Below, piece by piece: positions 52,501-55,052 of a DNA stretch of 64,000 bases; positions within the stretch are counted from its first letter, which is position 1, and each line of letters begins with the position of its first letter. A model generated the notes under the pieces. That model was not told where the DNA came from. It saw nothing but the letters and a program-made list of their open reading frames with translations, and ran no database searches. Both the position numbers and the translations under genes were made by a program. Origin of the DNA: Nymphalis io (Eukaryota; Arthropoda; Insecta; Lepidoptera; Nymphalidae); assembly GCF_905147045.1 (NCBI RefSeq), contig NC_065913.1, positions 2,406,001 to 2,470,000 of the forward strand, in the 5' to 3' direction.

Positions 52501-55052
52501 AACAAAACAAAAAAAACTTCTTATTCGAACTGGTACTTACAGACACTCTCATTAGACATCGTCATTTATAAGATTAAATAAATTTACCACCGGTTCAGAA
52601 TGTAGATTCTATTCAGAAGAACTGGCTAGAAACTCAATGTTAACACTTTTATATACCATTTGTATACCATGCAGCGAACACCCAATGCCGAAGGAAGAAT
52701 GAATGAATGAATAAATGAATGAAACTTCGCGAAGACGGAATCTTTATGTTACAAGTTTTTTTTTTACTTCTCGGGTTTATACAAAGTGTGTCACTGTTTC
52801 TATCAAAACAAACAACATTATTGTGGATATCCGTTGTCGTAAATATACTGTGATGTATGTATTTTAATTTTAACTTTCTTAAAAACATCCAAAGTGGAGT
52901 GTCAATCTTTCAGATTGTCAATAGCTCAGTTCTTTTTTGATTATATACATATATTAAATGCAGTTACCTAATCTAGATATAACATATATTTTTTTATTAT
53001 ATATTACCACTTATACAAGTTTCGTCATAATTCATATACATAAGCCTCTGGGTAACGTCATCAGCCGCTCACTACGTCACACCGTCGCGTCATTTACTAT
53101 ATAAATGTACTGTTGTGGTCTCTTTAAAACGCTAATGTCGGCATATTGACGTCGTAGGCCACGTTCAAACGCTATGGGTCGCTTCTCTTGTAATTTCGAA
53201 CCAGTGCATCGTAAACGTTAGTATACAACGTCAGTACAAAATGTTTATCGAGTATTGTGACCGAGGTGTCGTTCGCTGTGTAGTTCCGATGAAATCGGGC
53301 GTTACGTATCGCATTTAATAGTACACCGTATAAATAAATAATCATCCTTCCTCCGTGATGAATTTGACATTATTTAGTTCAAAGTCAACGCAAAATCAAA
53401 ACGAATCTTACCGAAGTTTACCTATTCTATAACACAACGATGCACATTTCGGGCGAACTCGTTTCGGAATAGAATTGGGAACGTATCGTAACCGTTATAT
53501 ATTAGTAAAATTGGTACACGAATCGATAACGAACTCGGGAGCCATTTAAACAAAACATGAACAAATCATATTGCTCGCCAGTTCCCTATGTATGTGCGAC
53601 GCTTTGGCGTCAAAGTGCAGTCTTGAGCTGTGACACAACGCGTGTCGTAATGAGACTTTCGTTATCTTCAAAAACGTCTTTGCCTCTTTATCGATCTTTG
53701 ATGATAGTGGACTTTGAATAATGTCAGTTTAACGGTTTTCCGTCGTCATACGAATTATTTTTGTTATATCAGTTTATAATGATTTACATGTTTTATTTGT
53801 GTAATTCTTCCTTCTTTGTATTTGTATACCTTTCCTTTTAATTCAATTAAAATCTCAAGTTAAAAAAACGTTCGTTTCCGATTCTATTTCGATCAACTTC
53901 GACTAAATCGCAACTGAATCGGTATGTTAGGAAAATAGGAAAACTAAACGGTAACGTTTACGTTTCGATTCGATTGCGATAATGCCAATGGCAATTTATG
54001 TAGTAAATAGTTACGAGTAATAAATAACTAAATACTAAGCATCCGATAAAGATTTCGCAATTTTTTTTCCCTAAAGCAATTTAGGGAATAATGTAAAGGA
54101 GCGGAACGAGACTGGTGAAAATAAAGTAATAACGCAATAAAACATCAAAGAAAATTAACAAAGGGAGCAACAAGAATGAATTTAAAAACAAAGACCACTT
54201 ACCTAGAATGAGATGTAACTTGGCATCGGTTTGAAAAGCGTAGTGAAGGGTCACGAGGAACGGACACACCCTCACAGCTTCTAGGACCTAGCGATAAAAA
54301 TAACTCATTTGTACTTGAGAGATTCCCAAACAATACGTCACGATAACGCACGAGAAAACAAAAGAATTTTTTTGCAATTTGCTGTTCGAACATTGAAGTA
54401 AATTTGATAAAAAAAGATGCCATAACAAAACATATTTTAAAATGTGATAAATTAGAGGAACCATGGTTAGCAACTACCTGGTTGGTAGTTATGCTGGTAT
54501 GTAACATCGCATTTTGTCCAAATGTCAATCAACGTACAGACATTACATGAATAATTTTATTTAAACTATTAACACAAGACTGACCACAAGATGATACACT
54601 ATACTGGCTTATAGTATCACAGAGATTAGGTGCTCAAGTTAAACTTAATTAAAAAAAAAAACTAAAACTTAAAGGAAAATTCATGTCGTTATATTAATTT
54701 GTCGAAATCAGTCACATATCACGTGATCAAAATGGGAACAAGACAGGTACATGTGCATTAATACGTTTATAAAAACAATGGAAAATTACGTATTGTAAAA
54801 AGATATTATATGGATGTTAAGAGATAGAGATGAATGGAATCGAAAAAATACTTCGCAGACTATAAATAAATGGGACTCCTATTGACCAGCGATTATTTAC
54901 GAATATCGAATAACTCACCTGTCTCTCTGTCCGTGTGTGTTCCGCCGTCTTTAGTTTCTGTACAATAGAAGCCTTCTTGAGCACCTTCATAGCGTACAAC
55001 TTCCCTTCGTCGACGCCACATCTTTTTCTAACTAGAAACACTTTGCCGTAAG
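406..55052 (-). CDS. JIL-1: MSK/JIL-1-type tandem protein kinase (ribosomal protein S6 kinase alpha-5-like), partial, 10 exons
   Basis: The gene encodes a nuclear Ser/Thr kinase with two kinase domains. In this family the N-terminal AGC domain phosphorylates substrates such as histone H3 Ser10/28 and CREB, and the C-terminal CaMK-like domain activates it after MAPK signalling. Exons (high to low): 55052-54919, 54287-54203, 39483-39368, 38431-38243, 3621-3449, 2865-2784, 2232-2070, 1497-1385, 733-614, 510-406. Spliced they give 1280 nt, two leading bases plus 426 codons, with no stop and every phase matching. Numbering from the first full codon (Y1): ATP Lys22, alpha-C Glu42, YRD Asp118, DFG Asp136, activation-loop Ser152, APE Glu163, SP linker site Ser300, hydrophobic-motif Ser321, second glycine loop 369-374, second ATP Lys391. 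The N-terminus and most of the second kinase domain are missing from the window. The family call is very secure. The symbol follows the insect orthologue and is an inference. Confidence 0.95.
614..733 (-). CDS. JIL-1: JIL-1/MSK exon I: start of C-terminal kinase domain
   Basis: Encodes residues 352-391 (40 codons, phase 0). DSPFFQKY opens the second kinase domain, LGDGSYAVCRKC is its glycine loop, and EYAVK carries the ATP-binding Lys391. The Cys-Arg-Lys-Cys run after the loop is characteristic of MSK C-terminal domains. The acceptor is TTTACAG and the donor GTAAAT. Confidence 0.95.
734..1384 (-). other. JIL-1 intron between exons H and I
   Basis: AT-rich intron with a (TA)n run at 1344-1371. 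The 63-codon open frame at 1135-1326 shows no homology and crosses no splice signal. Nothing else was seen. Confidence 0.8.
1344..1371. repeat. (TA)n microsatellite
   Basis: About 14 uninterrupted TA units next to the donor side of exon H's intron. Confidence 0.9.
1385..1497 (-). CDS. JIL-1: JIL-1/MSK exon H: hydrophobic motif and linker
   Basis: Completes Gly314 and encodes residues 315-351. YSYVAPSILF is the hydrophobic motif, and its Ser321 aligns with MSK1 Ser376, the site autophosphorylated by the C-terminal domain. The rest is a less conserved linker ending GWVAK. The acceptor is CCTTGCAG and the donor GTTGGT. Confidence 0.93.
2070..2232 (-). CDS. JIL-1: JIL-1/MSK exon G: AGC C-tail and SP linker site
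   Basis: Encodes residues 260-313 and the first base of Gly314. DWEAVARREVPAPFVP and CNFADEFT form the AGC C-terminal tail. TDSPAQAP keeps a Ser-Pro (Ser300) aligned with MSK1 Ser360, a proline-directed site used by ERK/p38 in vertebrate MSK1. KLFLG precedes the hydrophobic motif. The acceptor is AATTTCAG and the donor GTAAGC. Confidence 0.94.
2370..2622 (+). repeat. Family B poly(A) retroposon, diverged
   Basis: Starts TGGTGGCAGAGCTTTGT and ends GGTGGCCCGTCCACCTACC followed by an A-run. It has point changes and a duplicated TGTGTGTAATTACA segment, so it is an old copy. It sits in the intron between exons F and G. Confidence 0.8.
2784..2865 (-). CDS. JIL-1: JIL-1/MSK exon F: end of first kinase domain
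   Basis: Completes Lys232 and encodes 233-259, including LLVKDPRRRLGGG (the conserved DPxxRLG motif with its structural Arg) and HPFFQ at the end of the kinase fold. The acceptor is CTTATTTCAG and the donor GTTAGA. The 82-bp length keeps the frame between E and G. Confidence 0.95.
2998..3190 (+). repeat. Family B retroposon, diverged and 3' truncated
   Basis: TTAGGGCTTTGTGTGAGCCCGTCTGGG at its start and AAGTTGGTGGCGCGTTGGCGATGT later identify the family. The A-rich end is missing. It lies in the intron between exons E and F. Confidence 0.75.
3449..3621 (-). CDS. JIL-1: JIL-1/MSK exon E: C-lobe with VDWWS motif
   Basis: Encodes 57 codons (175-231) plus two bases. AVDWWSVGVLTYELLTG is the alpha-F region of AGC kinases, and FTVEGEKN is typical of MSK rather than RSK. 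DFIK then leads into the alpha-H helix. The acceptor is GTTCGCAG at 3622-3629 and the donor GTAAGT at 3448. It follows the 34.6-kb intron, the longest in the window. Confidence 0.95.
3623..4837. other. Intronic stretch without recognisable features
   Basis: AT-rich, no SINE core, no coding signal. Nothing seen. Confidence 0.6.
4838..4903 (-). repeat. Family B retroposon, 3' fragment
   Basis: Only the tail-proximal part is present (GGTAGGCAGACAAGCATAT, then GGCCACCTGACGGTAAG), behind a T-run. Confidence 0.7.
5413..5520 (-). repeat. Family E short interspersed repeat (LINE 3'-end-like)
   Basis: Reverse orientation of a unit whose core reads CGGTTCGGAATGTAGATTCT then GAAGAACCGGCAAGAAACTC. Other copies are at 9543, 24945, 34840, 52539 and 55552. 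The recurrent end suggests truncated non-LTR retrotransposon tails; no ORF is attached. Confidence 0.65.
5532..5821 (-). repeat. Family B retroposon, near full length
   Basis: T-run and AGAATAGGTAAGCGGACGAA at the tail end, and GAGCTTGTACAAAGCTCTTCC at the head. It shares the private variants ATTTTATGTCCC and CAATATCAAGTATTG with the copies at 6081, 45487 and 62341. Confidence 0.9.
6081..6375 (-). repeat. Family B retroposon, young full-length copy
   Basis: Complete from a 14-base T-run to CCCTACCACCAG. Nearly identical over its whole length to the copy at 45487-45772, 39 kb away. Confidence 0.92.
7262..7345 (+). repeat. Family G fragment (short element with CTRRT-type end)
   Basis: Carries the conserved core ACAGCTCGACAGATTTGGATGAAATTT. 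Related copies are at 8150, 18073, 21588, 34403, 46908 and 59587. Classification is uncertain; the best ends look Helitron-like. Confidence 0.5.
7571..7832 (-). repeat. Family A tRNA-derived SINE (Metulj-like)
   Basis: Reads from the 3' end AGTAACAGCCTGTGAAT through TTGAGGAGAAGGT to the B-box region GGGTTTGAACCCACGAT. The A-box end is missing or decayed. Confidence 0.88.
8150..8222 (+). repeat. Family G fragment
   Basis: GCTTTCACGGCTAAACCACTG then GAACCGATTTTGATGAAATT, the best conserved block of this family. Confidence 0.6.
8241..8513 (+). repeat. Family B retroposon, near full length
   Basis: Head GGCTCTGTGCAAGCTCGTCT, tail CGTCTGCCTACCTAAT followed by an A-run. It starts only 19 bp after a family G fragment. 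Confidence 0.88.
9325..9520 (+). repeat. Probable very old family B copy
   Basis: Shows weak but collinear similarity: CAGCAACAGTGCTTTGTATTG, then TTTCAGGCACAAAGAACAT, then a GGTTGGCAATGCATT segment. Confidence 0.45.
9543..9650 (+). repeat. Family E repeat, diverged
   Basis: Contains CACTTTTGAATCGTCATGTTAC and CCAATGTAGATTCTTCCGAG, in the order seen in other copies. Confidence 0.5.
9651..9875 (-). repeat. Family B retroposon, diverged
   Basis: AAGTGGTCACCACCACCCAT, GCGCCACCAACCTTGGGAAC and GTGAGTGGGTGGCACC appear in order, with an internal deletion in the head half. Confidence 0.8.
10139..10220 (+). repeat. Family F repeat, diverged copy
   Basis: CCGGATTTCCGTTATGGCGG followed by GCACAAGTGTGTGCG matches the family seen at 12477 and 57543. 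The long open frame starting upstream is therefore at least partly repeat-derived. Confidence 0.45.
11047..11196 (-). repeat. Family B retroposon, head half only
   Basis: From TGTCCCTTGTGCCTGTAATT to CCCTACCACCAG. The tail half is absent and the break follows a T-run. Confidence 0.85.
11234..11377. mobile_element. Family D MITE
   Basis: Left end GCCTGGATTATAAACGTTAT and right end CAACGTTTGTAAGCGAGACC are inverted copies of one terminal repeat. The interior CGAATGTCAAATCAATAATG is shared with the copies at 27867 and 33078. Confidence 0.65.
12117..12151. promoter_or_regulatory. Paired CACGTG E-boxes
   Basis: Two GTCACGTG sites at 12115-12122 and 12144-12151, 29 bp apart, in a locally GC-richer stretch. 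CACGTG is the core for bHLH factors (USF/MITF/TFEB, Clock/Cycle). Function is only a possibility. Confidence 0.3.
12351..12390. repeat. Solo terminal repeat of family D MITE
   Basis: Reverse complement of the left end of the copy at 27867: TTAACCCGCTAAACAACG then TTTATAAGTAAGGGCG. No partner end was found nearby. Confidence 0.6.
12469..12476. promoter_or_regulatory. Full CRE palindrome TGACGTCA
   Basis: Perfect 8-bp CREB/ATF consensus directly before a family F repeat. One or none is expected by chance in AT-rich DNA of this size, so use is unproven. Confidence 0.25.
12477..12860 (+). repeat. Family F repeat, longest copy
   Basis: Starts CCGATTTCGGCCATGGCGG and continues through CTCTCTATTTCCTCACTCTC and ATGACGGGACGGTAAATCCG, matching 57543-57705. 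The following part to about 12860 is GC-richer than its surroundings and may be more of the same element. The 61-codon frame here has no homology. Confidence 0.55.
13001..14402. other. Intronic stretch without recognisable features
   Basis: AT-rich, with a slightly GC-richer patch at 13740-13860. No coding or repeat identity assigned. Confidence 0.55.
14403..14600 (-). repeat. Family A SINE, diverged
   Basis: CAGGTTTCCTCACGACGTTTT, GATGAATTATAAACACAAT and CCCGGGCTTGAATCCAC mark a decayed reverse-oriented copy. Confidence 0.7.
15214..15473 (+). repeat. Family B retroposon lacking the A-tail
   Basis: Head ACTGGTGGAGCTTTGTGCAAG to GGCCCATATGC, then a break. The minus-strand frame at 15361-15579 runs partly across it. 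Confidence 0.88.
15490..15610. repeat. Unclassified repeat shared with 22075-22200
   Basis: TCTGACAACGTGTGTGCCAAATTTCATAACGATCG here resembles GTGACAACGTGTTTGCAAAATTTCAGTAGGATAGG there. It is perhaps the 3' end of a longer mobile element. Confidence 0.4.
15760..15767. promoter_or_regulatory. DRE-type palindrome TATCGATA
   Basis: Perfect DREF/BEAF core within a larger near-palindrome (GAGTATCGATAACTC), with a second ATCGA core 10 bp on. In flies such sites mark housekeeping promoters and boundaries. No promoter is otherwise evident. Confidence 0.25.
16443..16507. repeat. (AT)n microsatellite, ~32 units
   Basis: 65 bases of uninterrupted AT, the longest simple repeat in the window. Confidence 0.95.
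18073..18240 (+). repeat. Family G short mobile element, most complete copy
   Basis: TTTGTTACGCTTTCACAGCT at the start, CACTGAACCTAATTTGATGG inside, and an end with the repeated words GGCGAAGCTGCAGGCGAAAACTAAT. Such an end resembles Helitron 3' termini (hairpin then CTRR), but this is inference. Confidence 0.55.
18241..19555. other. Intronic stretch without recognisable features
   Basis: AT-rich. The 66-codon frame at 19141-19341 has no homology. Nothing else seen. Confidence 0.6.
19556..19625 (-). repeat. Family A SINE, 3' end only
   Basis: CGTAACAGCCTGTGAATGTC to GAGGAGAAGGT, then abruptly unrelated sequence, as in a 5'-truncated insertion. Confidence 0.85.
19978..20280 (+). repeat. Family A SINE, full length
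   Basis: tRNA-like head with A-box GGCCCAGTGGTAAGAACG and B-box GGGTTCAAACCCGG, then the body to GGCTGTTACTG. The short frames at 20092-20389 are translations of it. Confidence 0.93.
20697..20898 (-). repeat. Family A SINE, old copy
   Basis: GGGCAAAGGCCTTCTATTTTC, GATAATTTCCTTCACCG and a GAGCTCGAGACG block follow the reverse SINE order with heavy divergence. Confidence 0.55.
21588..21712 (-). repeat. Family G fragment
   Basis: TTCATCAAATTCGGTTCAGTGG then AAAGCGTAACAGATC and GCATTTATAATATTAGT, the reverse of the copy at 8150. Confidence 0.65.
22200..23100. other. Intronic stretch with a GC-richer patch at 22320-22540
   Basis: The patch (TCGGGCGAGTTGCGCCCGCG among others) carries an 86-codon minus-strand frame rich in Arg/Lys with no recognisable domain. 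I cannot tell a decayed element from noncoding DNA. Confidence 0.4.
23130..23345. other. GC-rich island open on both strands
   Basis: About 215 bp of markedly higher G+C, including CCGTCGACGTCAGCCGATCC, open in 90- and 100-codon frames on opposite strands. No domain is recognised on either strand. Double-strand openness in CG-rich DNA can arise by chance. Confidence 0.35.
23346..24029. other. Intronic stretch without recognisable features
   Basis: AT-rich. Nothing seen. Confidence 0.6.
24050..24176. repeat. Direct repeat pair, copy 1
   Basis: Shares ATTTTGATG, GTGTATTCTT, ATTATGGTCAATGTCGC, ATTTCACG and TTCTGCGGTG in order with 25130-25240, about 1.07 kb away. It is either an unclassified element or a local duplication. 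Confidence 0.6.
24800..24900 (-). repeat. Probable old family B fragment
   Basis: ATTGCTAAATGGTCACATTC, ACATTGGCACTGTAAGG and CACGCCACAAATCTTG follow family order at low identity. Confidence 0.4.
24945..25040 (-). repeat. Family E repeat
   Basis: CTACATTCCGAACCGGTGGTAG is the exact reverse of the family core, followed by CTTCATATTGAATTAAAT. Confidence 0.7.
25130..25240. repeat. Direct repeat pair, copy 2
   Basis: Partner of 24050-24176 in the same orientation. Confidence 0.6.
25250..26399. other. Intronic stretch without recognisable features
   Basis: AT-rich. The 68-codon frame at 25862-26068 shows no homology. Confidence 0.6.
26400..26622 (-). repeat. Family A SINE with internal inverted duplication
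   Basis: After AGTAATAGCCTGTGAATCC the copy reads CTGCTGGGCTAAGGCCCAGCAG, a foldback of a terminal motif, and then resumes normal order. The 5' tRNA-like part is missing. Confidence 0.85.
27016..27238 (+). repeat. Family A SINE, diverged
   Basis: TGAATCTTAACCAATGATTG and GGGTTCAAACC mark the head, and GACCAGCAGTGCGATATTTA the end. Confidence 0.7.
27867..27992. mobile_element. Family D MITE, best left terminal repeat
   Basis: Begins GCGGCCTTATTTATAAACG then TTATTTAGCGGGTTA and ends AACTAAACGGCCGC. The interior CGAATGTCAAATCAATAATA is shared with 11294. The right end has lost its internal part. Confidence 0.65.
28024..28290 (+). repeat. Family C tRNA-derived SINE, full length
   Basis: Head GGGCCGGTTGGCGTGGTTGG (A-box) and GTGGGTTCGATTCCCAC (a perfect T-arm with B-box), then CAGACATTTGTGTGCATG, the body, and an (ATT)n tail after GTCCCAGGATG. 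Confidence 0.88.
28291..29788. other. Intronic stretch without recognisable features
   Basis: AT-rich. The 65-codon frame at 28799-28996 has no homology. Confidence 0.6.
29789..29881 (-). CDS. Candidate 30-aa small ORF under promoter-like sites
   Basis: ATG in the strong context CAAAATGGCG opens a 30-codon frame starting MAARMWVTAISPLPTYEF, on the same strand as the kinase gene. Directly upstream lies an NRF1-type site. No homology is recognised and no clear donor splice site would link it to JIL-1 exon E. It may be a short peptide, the start of an alternative exon, part of an unlisted repeat, or chance. Confidence 0.2.
   Translation of the reverse strand: MAARMWVTAISPLPTYEFPTEITFCVNIIG
29875..29907 (-). 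promoter_or_regulatory. NRF1/Ewg-type site plus YY1/Pho-type AAAATGGCGGC
   Basis: On the minus strand TGCGCACGCGCA (29906-29895) fits the NRF1 consensus YGCGCAYGCGCR exactly, followed 13 bases later by AAAATGGCGGC, a YY1/Pho-like word. Both are CpG-rich and unusual in this AT-rich intron. Confidence 0.35.
29910..31679. other. Intronic stretch, mostly featureless
   Basis: Very AT-rich. Only a decayed SINE at 30680-30778 was recognised. Confidence 0.6.
30680..30778 (-). repeat. Probable family A SINE fragment
   Basis: GCCGAGCATGAGATGAAT, GTTTCGAACCCGCAATC and CGCCACTAAGTCATCTACG are in reverse SINE order with much lost between. Confidence 0.5.
31680..31829 (-). repeat. Family B retroposon with internal deletion
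   Basis: Tail end intact (AGAATAGGTAGGCGGACGAG), then CATCGCTTACCTTGGGATTGTAATTACAC joins two parts of the family with about 40 bases missing. It ends after GGCTCACTCATCC. Confidence 0.85.
32076..32322 (+). repeat. Family A SINE, diverged
   Basis: CGAGATGACCCAGTGATAAG and GAGTTCAAACCCGGG head; CCAGCGGTGGAACATTTACAGG end. Confidence 0.75.
32448..32752 (+). repeat. Family A SINE, full length
   Basis: GATATGGCCTAGTGGTTAG head, GGGTTCAAACCCGGGCAAGC B-box region, and a complete body to GGCTGCTACTG. It lies 125 bp after the previous copy, same orientation. The minus-strand frame 32548-32799 is a shadow of it. Confidence 0.93.
33078..33170. mobile_element. Family D MITE, right half
   Basis: GAATGTCAAATCAATGATGAC, then AGAGCAATCAGTGTTTAAAT, then the terminal repeat AACGTTATAAACGTAAGGCCGC. 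The left end is not identifiable. Confidence 0.6.
33766..33856 (+). repeat. Family A SINE, head only
   Basis: A clean tRNA-like region (GAGATGGTCCAGTGGTTAG to CCCGGGCAAGCACCACT), then unrelated sequence: a 3'-truncated copy. Confidence 0.8.
34403..34560 (+). repeat. Family G element
   Basis: AACTACTGAACCGATTTTGATG core and GAGCAAAGCCGTGAGCATAGATT end. Confidence 0.5.
34663..34820 (+). repeat. Probable old family B copy
   Basis: Collinear words only: GGTGAGTGGTATGAATGTAATTAC then GGTGACCACTTACCATTCG. Confidence 0.35.
34840..34965 (+). repeat. Family E repeat
   Basis: ACCATCGGTTTGGATGTAG then CAGAATCGGCAAGAAATC. Confidence 0.55.
35761..35809. repeat. Short strong hairpin
   Basis: Arms of 21 bases with 19 matches (TTTGCGAAATTTGAGATGACA against the reverse complement of TGTCATCTTATATTTCGCAAA) around a 6-base loop ACCAGA. 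Confidence 0.75.
36146..36187. repeat. Perfect 2 x 21-bp tandem duplication
   Basis: The 21-base unit ACATAGCAATACGAAGAACTG occurs twice head to tail with no mismatch (36146-36166 and 36167-36187). Confidence 0.95.
36553..36744 (+). repeat. Family C SINE lacking its tRNA head
   Basis: From CAGGACAAATATTTGTGTAC to GTCCCAGGATATT. The A- and B-box region is gone. Confidence 0.85.
36826..37078. repeat. Two ~70-bp direct repeats, ~181 bp apart
   Basis: CCATATCTACCTAACTGTAATGC with ATATACAGTTCACCATACG at 36826-36895 recurs as CCATATCTACACTCAACAG with ATATACAGTTCACCATAGG at 37007-37078. This may be two units of a ~181-bp tandem repeat. Confidence 0.65.
37080..38242. other. Intronic stretch without recognisable features
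   Basis: AT-rich approach to exon D. No repeat identity found. Confidence 0.6.
38243..38431 (-). CDS. JIL-1: JIL-1/MSK exon D: catalytic and activation loops
   Basis: Encodes residues 112-174, the catalytic core of the N-terminal kinase domain. It holds YRDIKLEN (catalytic Asp118, Lys120, Asn123), the metal-binding DFG (136-138), the activation loop AYSFCGTIEYMAPE, whose Ser152 aligns with MSK1 Ser212, and the APE motif. Every residue expected for an active kinase is present. The acceptor is TTTTCCCCAG and the donor GTGAGT. The exon is 63 codons, phase 0 at both ends. Confidence 0.96.
38937..39231 (+). repeat. Family A SINE in the intron between exons C and D
   Basis: GGCCTAGTGGTAAGAACG head to GGCTGTTACTG end, complete, opposite to the host gene. 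It makes up about a third of this 936-bp intron. Confidence 0.93.
39368..39483 (-). CDS. JIL-1: JIL-1/MSK exon C: hinge and alpha-D/E helices
   Basis: Completes Asp73 and encodes residues 74-111: the hinge (DYVAGGELF), helix alpha-D with the MSK-like THLYQRE stretch, and alpha-E ending in LALEQLHK. The acceptor CAG at 39484-39486 follows TTTCCA. The donor GTGATT at 39367 is slightly weak but usable. The 116-bp exon joins B in phase 1 and D in phase 0. Confidence 0.95.
39790..40744 (-). pseudogene. DIRS-like reverse transcriptase/RNase H, broken
   Basis: The main open frame (40686-40096) has the RT fingers (PSFLSKIFIVKKNDGS), then jumps straight to RRFLRLVYK. The segment that normally carries the palm motif A aspartate is missing. 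Motif B-like LPVGLSCAPKNF and motif C YLDD remain. After an in-frame stop near 40095, a SLRETQAIL / NFANFV region and then, in another frame, LTTDAADFG (near 39828-39853) mark the connection and RNase H start. The next codon is TAG where the family usually has Trp. Enzymatically dead on this evidence; family assignment is firm, subfamily open. Confidence 0.85.
40809..42062 (-). pseudogene. DIRS-like gag, frameshifted
   Basis: Starts at an ATG at 42062 with a Ser-rich, acidic N-terminus (SSSLNSSDSESEDRQRKR), then a coiled region (LEVLTNRIGELTNILLQ). The first open frame ends at 41541, but the protein pattern continues in shifted frames: WKDVRYADPLKAH, SPGFVDLEVNDELRQFF, an in-frame TAA near 41370, then VFDKINELFQ through RKRAEYIENRQERI. 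A basic C-terminus ends near 40809. At least two frameshifts and one stop break it. The plus-strand frame at 41723-42013 is its antisense shadow. Confidence 0.75.
42268..42275. promoter_or_regulatory. CRE palindrome in DIRS 5' region
   Basis: TGACGTCA about 205 bp upstream of the gag start, within GGACGTGACGTCACATCAC. It may be part of the element's own promoter. Confidence 0.3.
42346..43032. other. Intronic stretch without recognisable features
   Basis: AT-rich. Nothing seen. Confidence 0.55.
43033..43205. repeat. GC-rich dispersed repeat fragment (family H)
   Basis: GGTGACGGCGACGAATATCACC through GCGATCGCCAACCCGTCTGCC reads like retroelement-derived sequence and contrasts sharply with its AT-rich flanks. 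Single copy in the window, so the identity is from recollection only. Confidence 0.45.
43206..44719. other. Intronic stretch without recognisable features
   Basis: AT-rich. Nothing seen. Confidence 0.6.
44720..44941 (-). repeat. Family B retroposon, diverged
   Basis: CGGGCCACTTGATGGTAAATGG tail side and CTACCCAGACGGGCTTACAC head side, with a rearranged middle. Confidence 0.8.
45487..45772 (-). repeat. Family B retroposon, young full-length copy
   Basis: Differs from the copy at 6081 at only a couple of positions (for example CATAATCAATG against CATATCCAATG). AGATGT on both sides (45479-45484 and 45776-45781) could be a target-site duplication. Confidence 0.93.
45914..46140 (-). repeat. Family B retroposon, head truncated
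   Basis: Tail GAATAGGAAGGCATATGGGCC lacks GGACGAGC. It breaks off after GCTGTTTTGCGGTAC. Confidence 0.88.
46141..46581. other. Unassigned sequence between two family B copies
   Basis: Moderate G+C with two overlapping minus-strand frames (46162-46446 and 46085-46327). The peptide YLKCQKCLVALRPDL looks protein-like but was not recognised. A decayed element is possible. Confidence 0.35.
46582..46815 (-). repeat. Family B retroposon, old copy
   Basis: ATAGGTAGGCGGCGGCT, AATGGTCACCACCGCACC and CATCGCCAATGCGACACC are in family order. Confidence 0.7.
46908..47000 (+). repeat. Family G fragment
   Basis: ATGTGACGCTTTCACGTTTT then AACATGAAATTTAACAGAG. Confidence 0.45.
47221..47520 (+). repeat. Family A-like SINE split by a GC-rich insertion
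   Basis: Head AAATGGCTCAGTGGTAAGAG at 47227-47246, then about 210 bp of unrelated GC-rich DNA (47254-47463, including ACATCGGCGACTCCGAC), then the B-box part CCTTGGGTTCGAACCCAGG at 47467-47485. Confidence 0.55.
47911..48208 (-). repeat. Family A SINE, full length
   Basis: AGTAACAGCCTGTAAATGTC to CTGGGCCATCTCGAC, with B-box CCCGGGTTTGAACCCACG. The 60-codon plus-strand frame across it is a SINE translation. Confidence 0.93.
48209..49102. other. Intronic stretch without recognisable features
   Basis: AT-rich, with a GC-richer patch at about 48440-48500. Nothing recognised. Confidence 0.55.
49103..49360 (+). repeat. Family C tRNA-derived SINE, full length
   Basis: GAGCCGGTTGGCGTGGTTGG and GAGTTCGATTCCCACTC head, GTCCCAGGATATT end with an (ATT)n tail. 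Same orientation as both other copies. Confidence 0.88.
49361..51308. other. Intronic stretch, mostly featureless
   Basis: Very AT-rich. The only marked item is the palindrome ATATGCACGTGCATAT at 50553-50568. Confidence 0.6.
51309..51488 (+). repeat. Family A SINE, 3' part
   Basis: GGAAGGAAAACATCGTGAGG to GGCTGTTACTGTACTGTACT. The tRNA-like head is missing. Confidence 0.9.
51489..52538. other. Intronic stretch without recognisable features
   Basis: AT-rich. The 64-codon frame at 52115-52309 has no homology. Confidence 0.6.
52539..52640 (+). repeat. Family E repeat
   Basis: CCACCGGTTCAGAATGTAGA then AGAACTGGCTAGAAACTCA. Confidence 0.7.
52697..52723. repeat. (GAAT)n short tandem repeat
   Basis: About six units, one changed to AAAT. 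Confidence 0.9.
53054..53155 (+). promoter_or_regulatory. CRE half-site cluster with TATA box
   Basis: CGTCA/TGACG cores at about 53056, 53075, 53088 and 53148 surround TATATAAAT at 53098-53106, in a patch richer in CpG than its flanks. Read on the plus strand this looks like a compact CREB/ATF-responsive promoter, antisense to JIL-1. It is a pattern only. Confidence 0.3.
53241..53318 (+). CDS. Candidate 25-aa small ORF downstream of the TATA/CRE cluster
   Basis: ATG with A at -3 opens 25 codons (MFIEYCDRGVVRCVVPMK...) ending in TAA. An arthropod initiator-like TCAGT is at 53231-53235, but this is too far from the TATA box to be its partner. No homology is recognised and it may well be chance. 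Confidence 0.12.
   Translation: MFIEYCDRGVVRCVVPMKSGVTYRI
53319..54202. other. Intronic stretch without recognisable features
   Basis: No repeat identity. Leads up to the donor of exon B. Confidence 0.6.
54203..54287 (-). CDS. JIL-1: JIL-1/MSK exon B: N-lobe beta4-beta5
   Basis: Encodes 28 residues (45-72) from VLEAVRVCPF through LHYAFQT to LHLIL, just before the hinge, and then the first base of an Asp codon. This is the MSK/AGC N-lobe segment with the conserved PFLVTLHYAFQ motif. The acceptor AG is at 54288-54289 and the donor GTAAGT at 54202-54197. The next exon lies 14.7 kb away. Confidence 0.94.
54288..54918 (-). other. JIL-1 intron between exons A and B
   Basis: 631-bp AT-rich intron with canonical GT and AG ends. 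The minus-strand frames here simply run out of exon B. Confidence 0.85.
54919..55052 (-). CDS. JIL-1: JIL-1/MSK exon A: glycine loop end and ATP lysine
   Basis: Encodes residues 1-44, starting inside the glycine-rich loop (AYGKVFLV) and running through the ATP-binding lysine (LYAMKVLKK, Lys22) to the alpha-C helix (HTRTERQ, Glu42). The first two bases complete a codon begun in an unseen upstream exon. A pyrimidine tract plus CAG lies at 55053-55064, and the donor GTGAGT follows at 54918-54913. The exon ends in phase 0. The stretch after Lys22 is almost identical to vertebrate MSK and separates this gene from RSK and p70 S6 kinase. Confidence 0.95.

Larger units (their letters stand above)
39484..54202 (-). 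other. 14.7-kb JIL-1 intron between exons B and C
   Basis: Bounded by donor GTAAGT at 54202 and acceptor CAG at 39484-39486. It contains the DIRS-like remnant and several SINEs. No other host exon was recognised. Confidence 0.85.
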
